64,000 nt of DNA, from assembly GCF_004358425.1 (NCBI RefSeq), contig NZ_CP037948.1, forward strand, positions 992,001 through 1,056,000, in the 5' to 3' direction. The position numbers and the translations under genes were made by a program. The notes under the pieces were generated by a model. That model was not told the DNA's origin. It saw nothing but the letters and a program-made list of their open reading frames with translations, and did not search any database. This stretch comes from Qipengyuania sediminis. Its GTDB lineage: Bacteria > Pseudomonadota > Alphaproteobacteria > Sphingomonadales > Sphingomonadaceae. Positions 1-8,092 of this stretch are shown here, piece by piece; positions within the stretch are counted from its first letter, which is position 1, and each line of letters opens with the position of its first letter.

Positions 1-606
1 GATCCGGGTCAGCGCAAGTCGGTCGCCCTGCTGCGCGAATTCGCCGCCGCGTCCGGTAGCGAAAAGCCGATCGCCATCGCCTTCGATTTCTTCGCCAGCC
101 CCGTCCGGCTCATCGGCGAGGGCGGCCGGGTCACGGGAGTAGACGTCGAACGCAACGCGCTCGACGGCGAGACCGCGGTCGGCACCGGGGAGGTGCGGCG
201 CTTGCCCGCCAATCTGGTGGTGAGCTGCATCGGCTATCGCAGCAGCCCGATCGATGGCGTCGCTTTCGATGCGCGCGGCGGGCGCTTTGCCAACGATGGC
301 GGGCTGATCGCCCCGCGCCTCTATTGCGTGGGCTGGGCCCGGCGCGGGCCATCGGGGACCATCGGCACCAACCGCCCCGATGGCTTCGGCGTGATCGAAC
401 GGATCGCTGCGGAGGTCGTGCCCGATGCTGCGAAACCCGGCCCCGCAGGCTTCGACGCGCTTGCCGGCGAACGCGGGATCGACATCGTGACTTTCCGCGA
501 CTGGCGCCGGATAGAGGCGGCGGAGGTTGCCGCCGCGCGCCAGGGCGCCCCGCGTGAGAAATTCGTCGCTATCGAAGACATGATCGCAGCGCGCGGGACG
601 GGCTAG
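1..606 (+). CDS. Ferredoxin-NADP reductase, adrenodoxin-reductase (FprA) type, 3' part
   Basis: The reading frame is open from the first base, so the N-terminal FAD-binding half lies outside the window. The visible 201 residues form the end of a two-dinucleotide-binding flavoprotein. The segment VVSCIGYRS closes the NADP domain. GWARRGPSGTIGTNRPD near residue 113 is the signature of adrenodoxin-type ferredoxin-NADP reductases, in which the flavin end contacts the nicotinamide. Such enzymes pass electrons between NADPH and ferredoxin or adrenodoxin, usually for P450s or Fe-S biogenesis. The gene converges on ubiA, and the two stop codons share CTAG at 603-606. Confidence 0.85.
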   Translation, partial: DPGQRKSVALLREFAAASGSEKPIAIAFDFFASPVRLIGEGGRVTGVDVERNALDGETAVGTGEVRRLPANLVVSCIGYRSSPIDGVAFDARGGRFANDGGLIAPRLYCVGWARRGPSGTIGTNRPDGFGVIERIAAEVVPDAAKPGPAGFDALAGERGIDIVTFRDWRRIEAAEVAAARQGAPREKFVAIEDMIAARGTG

Positions 607-1508
607 GCATTGCCCACCACGAAACAGGCCGCCGCCACGAGCGCGCCGGTCAGGCGGTTCGCGCGGAACCGCTGCAAGGGACTGCCCGCATCGGCGGGGT
701 CGAGCGTCGCGACCTGCCAGGCGAGATGCAGCCCGGCGGGAACAAGCGTCAGCAGCGCCACCCAGTCGGGCCGCAAGAGCCAGAACCCCAGCGCCCAGGC
801 CATGACCGCGAGCCCATAGAACGCTGCCACCCCGCCCCGCACCCGCGCGCCCAAACGCAGCGCGCTCGAGCGGATACCCACCAGCGCGTCGTCCTCCCGG
901 TCCTGCAGCGCGTAGATCGTGTCATAGCCGATGACCCAGCATACCGTGCCGAGATAAAGCGCCCCCACCGCGTCCCAGTGATCGCTCCGTAGCGCGCTCC
1001 AGCCGACGAGCAGCCCCCAGGAGAAGACCAGCCCAAGCCAGGCCTGAGGCCACCAGGTGATGCGCTTCATGAAGGGATAGGCGGCGACCAGGACCACGCT
1101 GGCGAGGGCGACGAGCTGCGCCTGCCAGCGCAATTGCACCAGCACCGCGAGGCCGACGAGACACAGCGCGCCGAGCCAGGCCCAGGCGAGCCGCTTGGAC
1201 ACCCGCCCGCTTGCGACGGGACGATTGGCGGTGCGCGCGACCCGCGCGTCGAGATCGGCGTCGACCAGATCGTTGTAGACACATCCCGCGCCGCGCATCG
1301 CGATGGCGCCGACCAGGAGCCAGGCGATGAGACTGAGGCGCGGCCCGGCGCCCGTCAGCCACACACCCCACGCGCAGGGCCAGAACAGCAACCACCAGCC
1401 GATCGGCCGGTCGAAGCGGGCGAGCAGCGCCAGATCGCGGAACCGCCCGGGGAGCCTGGCGACCAGACCGCGATGCTCGCTGTCGGGGACGATCTCGGCC
1501 TCGCTCAT
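603..1508 (-). CDS. ubiA: 4-hydroxybenzoate polyprenyltransferase
   Basis: The protein has 301 residues, normal for UbiA, and is strongly hydrophobic with eight to nine predicted membrane spans. It attaches the polyprenyl tail to 4-hydroxybenzoate, the first membrane step of ubiquinone synthesis. Both aspartate-rich prenyl-diphosphate/Mg2+ motifs are present: NDLVDADLD at residues 79-87 and YDTIYALQDREDD at 195-207. The ATG lies 39 bases from the divergently read rsmE, so the two genes probably share a short promoter region. The gene feeds the quinone pool used upstream of the oxidase encoded later in the window. Other UbiA-family prenyltransferases are possible, but the length and motif spelling favour UbiA. 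Confidence 0.93.
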   Translation of the reverse strand: MSEAEIVPDSEHRGLVARLPGRFRDLALLARFDRPIGWWLLFWPCAWGVWLTGAGPRLSLIAWLLVGAIAMRGAGCVYNDLVDADLDARVARTANRPVASGRVSKRLAWAWLGALCLVGLAVLVQLRWQAQLVALASVVLVAAYPFMKRITWWPQAWLGLVFSWGLLVGWSALRSDHWDAVGALYLGTVCWVIGYDTIYALQDREDDALVGIRSSALRLGARVRGGVAAFYGLAVMAWALGFWLLRPDWVALLTLVPAGLHLAWQVATLDPADAGSPLQRFRANRLTGALVAAACFVVGNA

Positions 1509-1547
1509 CGCTTGCCCCGTAGTTTGCGCCGTGCCACCTGCCTAGCC

Positions 1548-2300
1548 ATGCCCGCCACCCCCGCCTGGCCGCCCCGCAGCGCCCCGCGCCTGTTCGTGGC
1601 AAGCCTGCTGGCAAAGGGGGCGGAGGTGCGGATCGAGGGGACGCAGGCGCATTACCTCGCCACCGTGATGCGCGCCCAGGCGGGCTCTGCCGTGGTCCTT
1701 TGCGACGACCGAACCGGCGAATGGGCGGCCCGTGTAGTGGAGGCTGGCCGCCGGGGCGTGACCCTTGCTGTGGCTGAGCGCCTTCGCCCGCGCGAAGCAG
1801 TGCCCGATCTGTGGCTGTGTCCGGCACTCCTCAAAAAAGATCGCTTCGATCTGGTGCTCGAGAAGGCGACCGAACTCGGCGTCGCGGCGATCCGCCCCGC
1901 GCTCACGCGCCGCGCTGTCGCCACCAAGCTCAATCCGGAACGCGCGCGCGCGATCGTGACCGAGGCGGCCGAACAATGTGCACGCACAGCTTTGCCCGCG
2001 CTTGCGGAACCGGTGCCGCTCGAGCGGCTGCTGCGCGACTGGCCGGGCGAGCGCACCCTGTTCTTCGCCGACGAGATGGGCGGTACAGCGGCCGTCTCGG
2101 CCTTCGCGGGCCAAACGAAAGCGGCCTTGCTCATCGGGCCGGAAGGGGGGTTCGACGATGCCGAGCGCGCGGCGATCCGCGCGGTCGCAAGCGCCAGGCC
2201 GATCAGCCTCGGCCCCCGCATCCTGCGCGGGGAGACCGCCGCCGTCGCCGCGACCGCGCTGTGGATGGCGGCGGCGGGAGACTGGGGGACAGTCCCATGA
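1548..2300 (+). CDS. rsmE: 16S rRNA (uracil1498-N3)-methyltransferase
   Basis: The 250-residue SPOUT-class methyltransferase modifies U1498 of 16S rRNA in assembled 30S subunits, using S-adenosylmethionine. The C-terminal trefoil knot is clear: LLIGPEGGF at residues 194-202 and SLGPRILRGETA at 220-231. The N-terminal part resembles the PUA-like RNA-binding domain of RsmE (HYLATVMRAQAG near residue 35). The frame is open much further upstream, but that extension is antisense to ubiA. The ATG at 1548 gives the normal family length. In many alphaproteobacteria rsmE lies between ubiA and gshA, as here. Confidence 0.93.
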   Translation: MPATPAWPPRSAPRLFVASLLAKGAEVRIEGTQAHYLATVMRAQAGSAVVLCDDRTGEWAARVVEAGRRGVTLAVAERLRPREAVPDLWLCPALLKKDRFDLVLEKATELGVAAIRPALTRRAVATKLNPERARAIVTEAAEQCARTALPALAEPVPLERLLRDWPGERTLFFADEMGGTAAVSAFAGQTKAALLIGPEGGFDDAERAAIRAVASARPISLGPRILRGETAAVAATALWMAAAGDWGTVP

Positions 2301-2341
2301 AATCGCTGGCGCGCGCGAAGCCGGTTTCCTAACGCGCCGGC

Positions 2342-3712
2342 ATGAGCACGCGCGAGGTTTCCGCCGACGAGGATCCCATCATCGAAGGAGTCGAGGATCT
2401 CGTTGCGCCGATGATCGCGGGCGAGAAGCCGCCCGAGCGCTGGCGTATCGGCACCGAGCACGAGAAGCTGGTCTTCCGCCAGGCCGATCACCGCGCGCCC
2501 GCCTATGACGAGCCCGGCGGTATCCGCGATCTGCTGCTGGGCCTGCGTGAATTCGGGTGGGAGCCGGTCGAGGAGAACGGAACCGTGATCGCCATGCGCG
2601 GGGCGGATGGCACGGTCAGCCTTGAGCCCGCGGGCCAACTCGAGCTGTCCGGCGCGCCGCTCGAGAACCTGCACCAGACCTGCGCGGAGACGGGGCGGCA
2701 TCTCGCGCAGGTGAAGGCGGTGGGGGAGCGGCTCGGCGTCGGCTTCCTCGGCCTCGGCATGTGGCCCGACAAGACGCGCGATGCGCTGCCGGTCATGCCC
2801 AAGGGCCGCTATGCCATCATGCTGCGCCATATGCCGCGCGTGGGCAGCATGGGGCTCGACATGATGCTGCGGACCTGCACCATCCAGGTCAATCTCGACT
2901 ACGCGAGCGAAGCCGACATGGCGCTGAAGTTCCGCACCGGGCTCGCGCTGCAGCCGCTCGCCACCGCGCTCTTCGCCAATTCGCCGTTCACCGAAGGGCG
3001 GCCGAACGGTTTTCTGAGCTACCGCAGCCATATCTGGTCGGACACCGATCCGCACCGCACGGGTATGCTGCCCTTCGTGTTCGAGGAAGGTTTCGGCTAC
3101 GATCGCTACGCCCGCTACATGCTCGATGTGCCGATGTATTTCGTGTTCCGCGACGGGCAGTACATCGATGCGGCGGGGCAGAGCTTCCGCGACTTTTTGA
3201 AGGGCGAACTGCCCGCGCTTCCCGGCGAGCGCCCGCGCGCGAGCGACTGGATCGATCACCTCTCTACCGCCTTCCCCGAAGTACGGCTCAAAAGCTTCCT
3301 CGAGATGCGCGGCGCCGACGGCGGGCCCTGGAGCCGCATCTGCGCCCTCCCCGCCTTCTGGGTCGGGCTGCTCTACGACAGCCAGGCGCTGGCCGCCGCG
3401 TGGGATCTGGTCAAGGACTGGACGATGGAGGAGCGCGAGACGCTCCGGAACGCAGTGCCCAGGCTTGCGCTTGACGCGGCGATCCCGGGCGGGGGCAGCC
3501 TCCTCGACCTAGCGCGCGAAGTGCTGCCGATCGCACGCGCCGGGCTTACTGCGCGAGCCCGGCTCAATGCCAGCGGCGACAACGAAACCGGCTTCCTCGA
3601 TCCGCTCGAGGAAATCGTCTCGAGCGGCAAGGTGCCTGCACAGCGCTTGCTCGACAAATACGCCGGTGAGTGGGATACCGACGTATCGCGCGCTTATAAG
3701 TACAGTTTTTGA
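2342..3712 (+). CDS. gshA: Glutamate-cysteine ligase, plant/alphaproteobacterial type
   Basis: The 456-residue enzyme joins glutamate and cysteine with ATP to make gamma-glutamylcysteine, the committed step of glutathione synthesis in the cytoplasm. GTEHEKLVF (residues 37-45) carries the Glu pair of the ATP/Mg2+ site typical of the GCS2-type fold, and the length fits the plant-like class found in alphaproteobacteria rather than the E. coli class. It follows rsmE by 41 bases and is probably cotranscribed with it. It converges on bamB with only 13 bases between the stops. Glutathione use in this genome is supported by the GST at 46079-46705. Confidence 0.93.
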   Translation: MSTREVSADEDPIIEGVEDLVAPMIAGEKPPERWRIGTEHEKLVFRQADHRAPAYDEPGGIRDLLLGLREFGWEPVEENGTVIAMRGADGTVSLEPAGQLELSGAPLENLHQTCAETGRHLAQVKAVGERLGVGFLGLGMWPDKTRDALPVMPKGRYAIMLRHMPRVGSMGLDMMLRTCTIQVNLDYASEADMALKFRTGLALQPLATALFANSPFTEGRPNGFLSYRSHIWSDTDPHRTGMLPFVFEEGFGYDRYARYMLDVPMYFVFRDGQYIDAAGQSFRDFLKGELPALPGERPRASDWIDHLSTAFPEVRLKSFLEMRGADGGPWSRICALPAFWVGLLYDSQALAAAWDLVKDWTMEERETLRNAVPRLALDAAIPGGGSLLDLAREVLPIARAGLTARARLNASGDNETGFLDPLEEIVSSGKVPAQRLLDKYAGEWDTDVSRAYKYSF

Positions 3713-3725
3713 AGGTTTACGTGTT

Positions 3726-5075
3726 CTAGCGGAAGGCGTGGATCCGCCCGCTGTCATCCAGGACGTAAAGCGTTGAATTCGCAACGATAGGCGCAAGGCT
3801 GATGGGCTGCTTCAGGTCCGTAAAGAGCGTCGCCGCGCCGTCTGCCGGGGTGATCCGGTAAATCTGCCCGGCAGAATTGACCGTCCACAAGGCATCGCCC
3901 GCCAGCACCGGCCCCTGCCAGGTGATCGGCCCGTCCCTGTCCTCTTCGTCACGGAAGCGGGCGAGCTGCGTAATCCAGCGCACCTTGCCGCTCGCCCGCG
4001 CGATCGCCAGCAGGCGCGCATCGTCCGTTAGCGTGAAAATCCAGTCGCCTGACAGCGCCGGGGTCGAAATGCCGGCGAGGTTCAGCTCCCAGATGCGCTG
4101 CCCCGTGACAAGCTCATAGGCGGCCATCCGGCCGCCCTGCCCCAGCGCATAGACGCGGCCTGAATCGATGATCGGATCGGCATCGATGTCGGTCAGCGCC
4201 CCGACGCTGGTCGAGAGATTGGTCCGCGCCAGCGCGTCGGACCACAGCGTTCGTCCGTTTTCGTAGCGATAGGCGACCAGTTCGCCCGAGCTATAGCCCG
4301 CGATCACCGTACCCTGCCCCGCAGCGGGTGCCGCAACACCGAACACGCCCGAAGCGGTGGAGGATGCGGATTCCTGCCACTGCAGCTTGCCCGTGCCGCT
4401 TTCGAGCGCGAGGATCTGATTGTCCTGCGTCATAACATAGACGGAGCCGAAATCGACCGTCGGCGCGCCGCGCAGCGGGCCAGCGGGCTTGACCCGCCAC
4501 GCGACGGCCCCCGTCGCGGCATCGAGCGCCAGCACCTCGCCCGCGCCATTGGTGGCGTAAACCCGGCCGTCGGAATAGCTGACCCCGCCGCCGAAGGCGA
4601 CGCTACGCAGGTCTCGCCCGACATCGGCGCTCTGCACCCAGACGCGCGCGCCGGTCGCGGCATCGAAGGCGCTGATGGCCCCGTCGCTGCCCACTGCATA
4701 GAGCCGCCCACCGCCGACCACCGGGGCCGAGGCGATGCGCGCGCGGTTGGTCGCGCCGACGACCTGCGCGCTCCACACCCGCTGCGGCGCGGCTGCGAGC
4801 GCGAAATGCCCCGCCGCCTTGCTGGCCGATCCGCCCGGCTGCGTCCACTCGACATTCACGGTAGCGGCGGGCAGCGCGACGGGCACCGCGGCCAGCGCCG
4901 GATCGACCTTCGCGCCGCTTTCGATTCGCGAAAGGATCGGCACGCGATCGCCCAGCGTCGGCGTCTTCTTCTTGTCTCCGCCCCCGAACAAACCGCCCGC
5001 GCACCCCGCAAGCGCGAGCGCGAGGACCCCTGCGGTGGCGAGGCGAAGCGGCCTGACAGTTCGTGAAGAGGTCAT
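3726..5075 (-). CDS. bamB: Outer-membrane protein assembly factor BamB (lipoprotein)
   Basis: The 449-residue lipoprotein has a signal peptide ending in a lipobox (LAGC, Cys25) followed by a long PQQ-like beta-propeller. Repeating blades read DAATGARVWV, DAATGAVAWR, ESGTGKLQWQ and VTGQRIWEL. BamB sits on the inner face of the outer membrane and helps BamA fold beta-barrel proteins. The ATG at 5075 was chosen because the signal peptide begins there; the frame runs further upstream but would have no export signal. It follows the TPR membrane protein gene by 25 bases, the order seen in yfgM-bamB operons. The gene usually found next, der, is not here. Confidence 0.93.
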   Translation of the reverse strand: MTSSRTVRPLRLATAGVLALALAGCAGGLFGGGDKKKTPTLGDRVPILSRIESGAKVDPALAAVPVALPAATVNVEWTQPGGSASKAAGHFALAAAPQRVWSAQVVGATNRARIASAPVVGGGRLYAVGSDGAISAFDAATGARVWVQSADVGRDLRSVAFGGGVSYSDGRVYATNGAGEVLALDAATGAVAWRVKPAGPLRGAPTVDFGSVYVMTQDNQILALESGTGKLQWQESASSTASGVFGVAAPAAGQGTVIAGYSSGELVAYRYENGRTLWSDALARTNLSTSVGALTDIDADPIIDSGRVYALGQGGRMAAYELVTGQRIWELNLAGISTPALSGDWIFTLTDDARLLAIARASGKVRWITQLARFRDEEDRDGPITWQGPVLAGDALWTVNSAGQIYRITPADGAATLFTDLKQPISLAPIVANSTLYVLDDSGRIHAFR

Positions 5076-5100
5076 CGCATGCTGTTCCTTGAAATGGTCG

Positions 5101-5976
5101 TCAACCGGCGGGAGAGGCAGCCGCGGCGCCGCCTCCGGCCGCCTGCTCGCGCTGCTGGCGCTCTTGCTGCTGAAGGAAGCGCCTGACATCGGGGATCGCA
5201 TCGATACCCAGGACACCCGCCATCTGCCGTGCGCGCGAACGGATCGAATCAGGCACGTCTTCGTCCCGCGCGATCGTTGCGAACAGCCGCCCGGCTTCGG
5301 CGGGGCGGCCCTGCTCGAGATGCGCCATCGCGACCAGCTCGCCGGCGCTCCCGAACCAGGGATTGCCGGGGCGAGCAAGCGGGCCGAGCTCGCGGATAAG
5401 CTGCGCCTTGTCCGACCGGTCGAACCGCAAAGCGGCGAGGCGCAACCGCGCGAGGTCGCGCATCGCCTGGGGGGCAGAGGCATCGGCGGTGAGATCCGAG
5501 AGCTGCTTTTCAGCCTCGGAGACATTGTTCTGCTCGGCCGCGGCGCCGGCCGCGATTAGGCGGGCGCTCGCCTTCGGCCCCTCCGCGCTTTCGGAAATGA
5601 GCGGGGCGGCGGCAGCGGCGGCGTCCGCCCAATTTGCGGCCTGCGTTCGATCGAGGGCTGCGATAATTGCTTCGGATTCGGCCTGTCGCGCAGCTTCCTG
5701 ACGATTGTCCCAAAACAGCCATCCGCCAAAGCCCAGCACCAGCACTCCCGCGCCGATGGCGATCTGCCGGCCGTAACGGCTGGCGAAGCTCGCGAGATCG
5801 TCCTGCCGCACCGCGTCGTCCACTTCGCGCAGCAACGTTTCTTCTTCCGCTGCGCGGCGGCGTGCCAGCGCCTGCTCGCGGGCGGCGGGATCGTCGGGAA
5901 GGGCCACTGTTGTCTCGTCCGTAGGGTCAATAGGCGTCCGGGCCGCGTCCCTAGGCTGGGGCCCGGCGTTGTTCAA
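5101..5976 (-). CDS. YfgM-like tetratricopeptide membrane protein
   Basis: The product has 291 residues. A charged N-terminal cytoplasmic stretch (RRRAAEEETLLREVDDAVRQ, about residues 40-59) is followed by a single membrane span at about 71-89 (IAIGAGVLVLGFGGWLFW). An Ala-rich helical TPR-like periplasmic domain follows. This is the layout of YfgM, a SecYEG-associated factor that hands exported proteins to periplasmic chaperones. The position directly before bamB supports the assignment, since both work in outer-membrane protein delivery. The C-terminus ends in a Gln/Ala-rich tail. The exact start is uncertain because several in-frame codons precede the charged segment. Confidence 0.8.
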   Translation of the reverse strand: MNNAGPQPRDAARTPIDPTDETTVALPDDPAAREQALARRRAAEEETLLREVDDAVRQDDLASFASRYGRQIAIGAGVLVLGFGGWLFWDNRQEAARQAESEAIIAALDRTQAANWADAAAAAAPLISESAEGPKASARLIAAGAAAEQNNVSEAEKQLSDLTADASAPQAMRDLARLRLAALRFDRSDKAQLIRELGPLARPGNPWFGSAGELVAMAHLEQGRPAEAGRLFATIARDEDVPDSIRSRARQMAGVLGIDAIPDVRRFLQQQERQQREQAAGGGAAAASPAG

Positions 5977-6036
5977 TGGCCGCGCGCAGCCCGTCCCCGC
6001 CTGCGGCGGCGGGCGTGAACCCGGGCTGAAAATGGG

Positions 6037-7143
6037 TCAGATCGTCTCGCGCCGCATAGCGCTGGCATAGAGCCGGCGATATGCGGCAATCATCGCGCCC
6101 GCGTCGCGTTCGCGCGCCGCGCGAGTGCGGTTGGCTTGGCCGATGGTTTCGATGCACGCGCTGTCGCCCGCCAGGCTCCGCATTCGCGCGATAAGCCCCG
6201 CATGGTCGCCCGCTGCGGCAAGGAATGGGGCATTCTCAGGGGGGAAATTGGTCCTCATGGCGCCGGTCTCGAAGCCGACAACGGGCCGGCCCGCCGCCAT
6301 CGCCTCTATCGCACGCATCGGTAGCAGTTCGCGCCCCGGCGCTACGGCCACGATGTCGGCAAGATGCATCAGTGCCGCGCGATCTTCGCTGGCGGCCACA
6401 CGATGGACCCGGTGTTCGATCCCCGCCGGGGCTTCGACTCCGTCGCCGATCACTACCAGATGCCACTCGGGGCCGCACGCGGTAAGACCCGAAGCAAGCG
6501 CCGCCGTCGCTTCCGTCCCCGCCTCGCACACGATCCAGCGTTCGTCCGCACGCTTCACCAGGCGTGCCAGACGTGGCGGTTTCTTGGGCATCGCGGCGAA
6601 GCGCGCCAGCTCCACACCATCGCGGATCACCTTCACCCGGCCCAGCGGCTGCTGCCAGTGCACGAGTGCTTCGCCCTCCATGAGTTCGGTCGGCACAACG
6701 AGCCCCGCCGCCTTTCCGAGCCCAAGCCGCCGCGCCCAGGTGCTGCCAATTGCGTGACGCCCACGCTCGGTTTCGTCGCTGCCGTCCTCGTGATGGATCA
6801 GCGGGGGGAGCCGCAACAGATCGGAAAACAGCGTATGCGCCAGCGCCGCGCGTACCCCGCCGCGCCCGTAGGTGCAGATGAGATTGGCATCGACCATCTG
6901 CCGCGCGATCGCCTGTAGCCGACCCGGCAAGGGCAGCCCGGCCAGCCGCGGAAAGCCGGGGCGACGTTCGCCGGGGATCCCCTTCGCCAGTCCATCGAGC
7001 GCGCTCCAGCTTCCATCGCCGCTGACGAAGACATGCCGCAGCCGATTGCCGAAGAGATTACAGATTCGCACGCAGCGTTCCGCCTGCGGATCGCCCGCCG
7101 AGAAGCCGCCGGCGATGTGCAGCAGGCGCGGAACCCCGCTCAT
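6037..7143 (-). CDS. Glycosyltransferase, GT4-like (GT-B fold)
   Basis: The 368-residue protein begins with a glycosyltransferase-type N-terminus (LLHIAGGFSAGDPQAERCVR). It ends with the GT-B donor-site signature, seen as GRELLPMRAIEAMAAGRPVVGFETGAM-like spacing of E, A-M-A-x-G-x-P-V-V at about residues 288-314. These enzymes move a sugar from an activated nucleotide donor onto a glycan or lipid acceptor; the acceptor cannot be inferred. The start was set at the ATG that overlaps the stop of the upstream hydrolase as ATGA (7140-7143), which implies translational coupling. There are no other polysaccharide genes nearby, so it is not part of a visible glycan cluster. Confidence 0.8.
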   Translation of the reverse strand: MSGVPRLLHIAGGFSAGDPQAERCVRICNLFGNRLRHVFVSGDGSWSALDGLAKGIPGERRPGFPRLAGLPLPGRLQAIARQMVDANLICTYGRGGVRAALAHTLFSDLLRLPPLIHHEDGSDETERGRHAIGSTWARRLGLGKAAGLVVPTELMEGEALVHWQQPLGRVKVIRDGVELARFAAMPKKPPRLARLVKRADERWIVCEAGTEATAALASGLTACGPEWHLVVIGDGVEAPAGIEHRVHRVAASEDRAALMHLADIVAVAPGRELLPMRAIEAMAAGRPVVGFETGAMRTNFPPENAPFLAAAGDHAGLIARMRSLAGDSACIETIGQANRTRAARERDAGAMIAAYRRLYASAMRRETI

Positions 7144-8015
7144 GCCGCCTCCGCCAGCATCGCGTCGATTGCAGCCCTCACCTCGGCTTCGTCGAGCGTC
7201 GGCGCATGGCCGGTCGCAGGCACGGTGACGGCCCGCGCGCCGGGAAGCTCGGCCTGCATCCGCGCCAGTGTTTCCGCCGAGAGTATTTCCGACAGCGCAC
7301 CGCGCACCAGGACTGCGGGCTTGCCGGAAAGCGCGCGCAGCATCGGCCACAGATCGACCGCATCCGCGCCCGTCTCGCCCGCCAGGATCGGTTCGGCGAT
7401 CTTCATGTCATAGTCGAAGGCTATCCGTCCGTTGCTGACGAGCACCATGCTGCGTTTGGCCATCGCCAGCCAATCCGCCAGCGCGTAATCCGGATGCGCC
7501 GGGCCGTACAGTTCGGCAAGCGCGCGCGCCGCATGGACCCAGGTGGGATAGCTTCCCCCCTGCCCAACATAGCCGCGGATGCGCTCCAGCCCCGCCGGCT
7601 CGACCACCGGGCCGATATCGTTCAAAGCCACTCCCACGATCCGCTCTGGTGCGATGGCGGCGATGCCAAGAGTAATAAGCCCGCCCATCGAGGTCCCGAT
7701 CGCCACGAAGCGCGCGATGCCTTCCTGCGCGAGTAGCGCGATAACATCGGCGACATAAGTCGGCACTGTATAGCTCGCAGGGTCGGCAGCATATCCGCTG
7801 CGTCCCCGTCCACGCATTTCGGGCACCAGGACGCGGCGGCCGCTGTTCGCAGCGATATGCGGGGCAAGCGCGCCAAAATCGCGCGCATTGCGCGTCAGGC
7901 CATGCAGGCAGACGACCGGCGCCCGGCCGCCCCGCCCCCCGGCATAGTCGCGAAAATGCAGCGTCAGGCCGTCAGCGCTCTGCCAGTGCCGATGGGTAAA
8001 GGGTCGCTCGGTCAC
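7140..8015 (-). CDS. Alpha/beta-hydrolase
   Basis: The 291-residue protein has the alpha/beta-hydrolase fold. The oxyanion region is HGLTRN (residues 38-43), the nucleophile elbow is GTSMGG with Ser109, and a C-terminal ATGHAPTLDE segment supplies the catalytic His. The substrate is unknown; relatives act on esters, lactones or C-C bonds. A GTG at 8015 was chosen as start. An ATG further out (8144) would overlap the divergent selO start and add residues without hydrolase character. The stop overlaps the next gene's start by four bases, so the hydrolase and glycosyltransferase are one transcription unit, though a functional link is not evident. Confidence 0.8.
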   Translation of the reverse strand: MTERPFTHRHWQSADGLTLHFRDYAGGRGGRAPVVCLHGLTRNARDFGALAPHIAANSGRRVLVPEMRGRGRSGYAADPASYTVPTYVADVIALLAQEGIARFVAIGTSMGGLITLGIAAIAPERIVGVALNDIGPVVEPAGLERIRGYVGQGGSYPTWVHAARALAELYGPAHPDYALADWLAMAKRSMVLVSNGRIAFDYDMKIAEPILAGETGADAVDLWPMLRALSGKPAVLVRGALSEILSAETLARMQAELPGARAVTVPATGHAPTLDEAEVRAAIDAMLAEAA

Positions 8016-8092
8016 GGGGGAACGCGTGTTTTGTCCTCTTCCGAACAACGCCGCCCCTTGCGCCGCCTCTCGGCCATGCACACTATCGCGGG

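Noticed and set aside
1134..1547. Upstream in-frame extension of rsmE
   Set aside because: It overlaps ubiA on the other strand, has biased composition, and the RsmE N-terminus starts at 1548.
1652..3259. A 535-codon open frame on the minus strand
   Set aside because: Antisense to rsmE and gshA; no recognisable domain.
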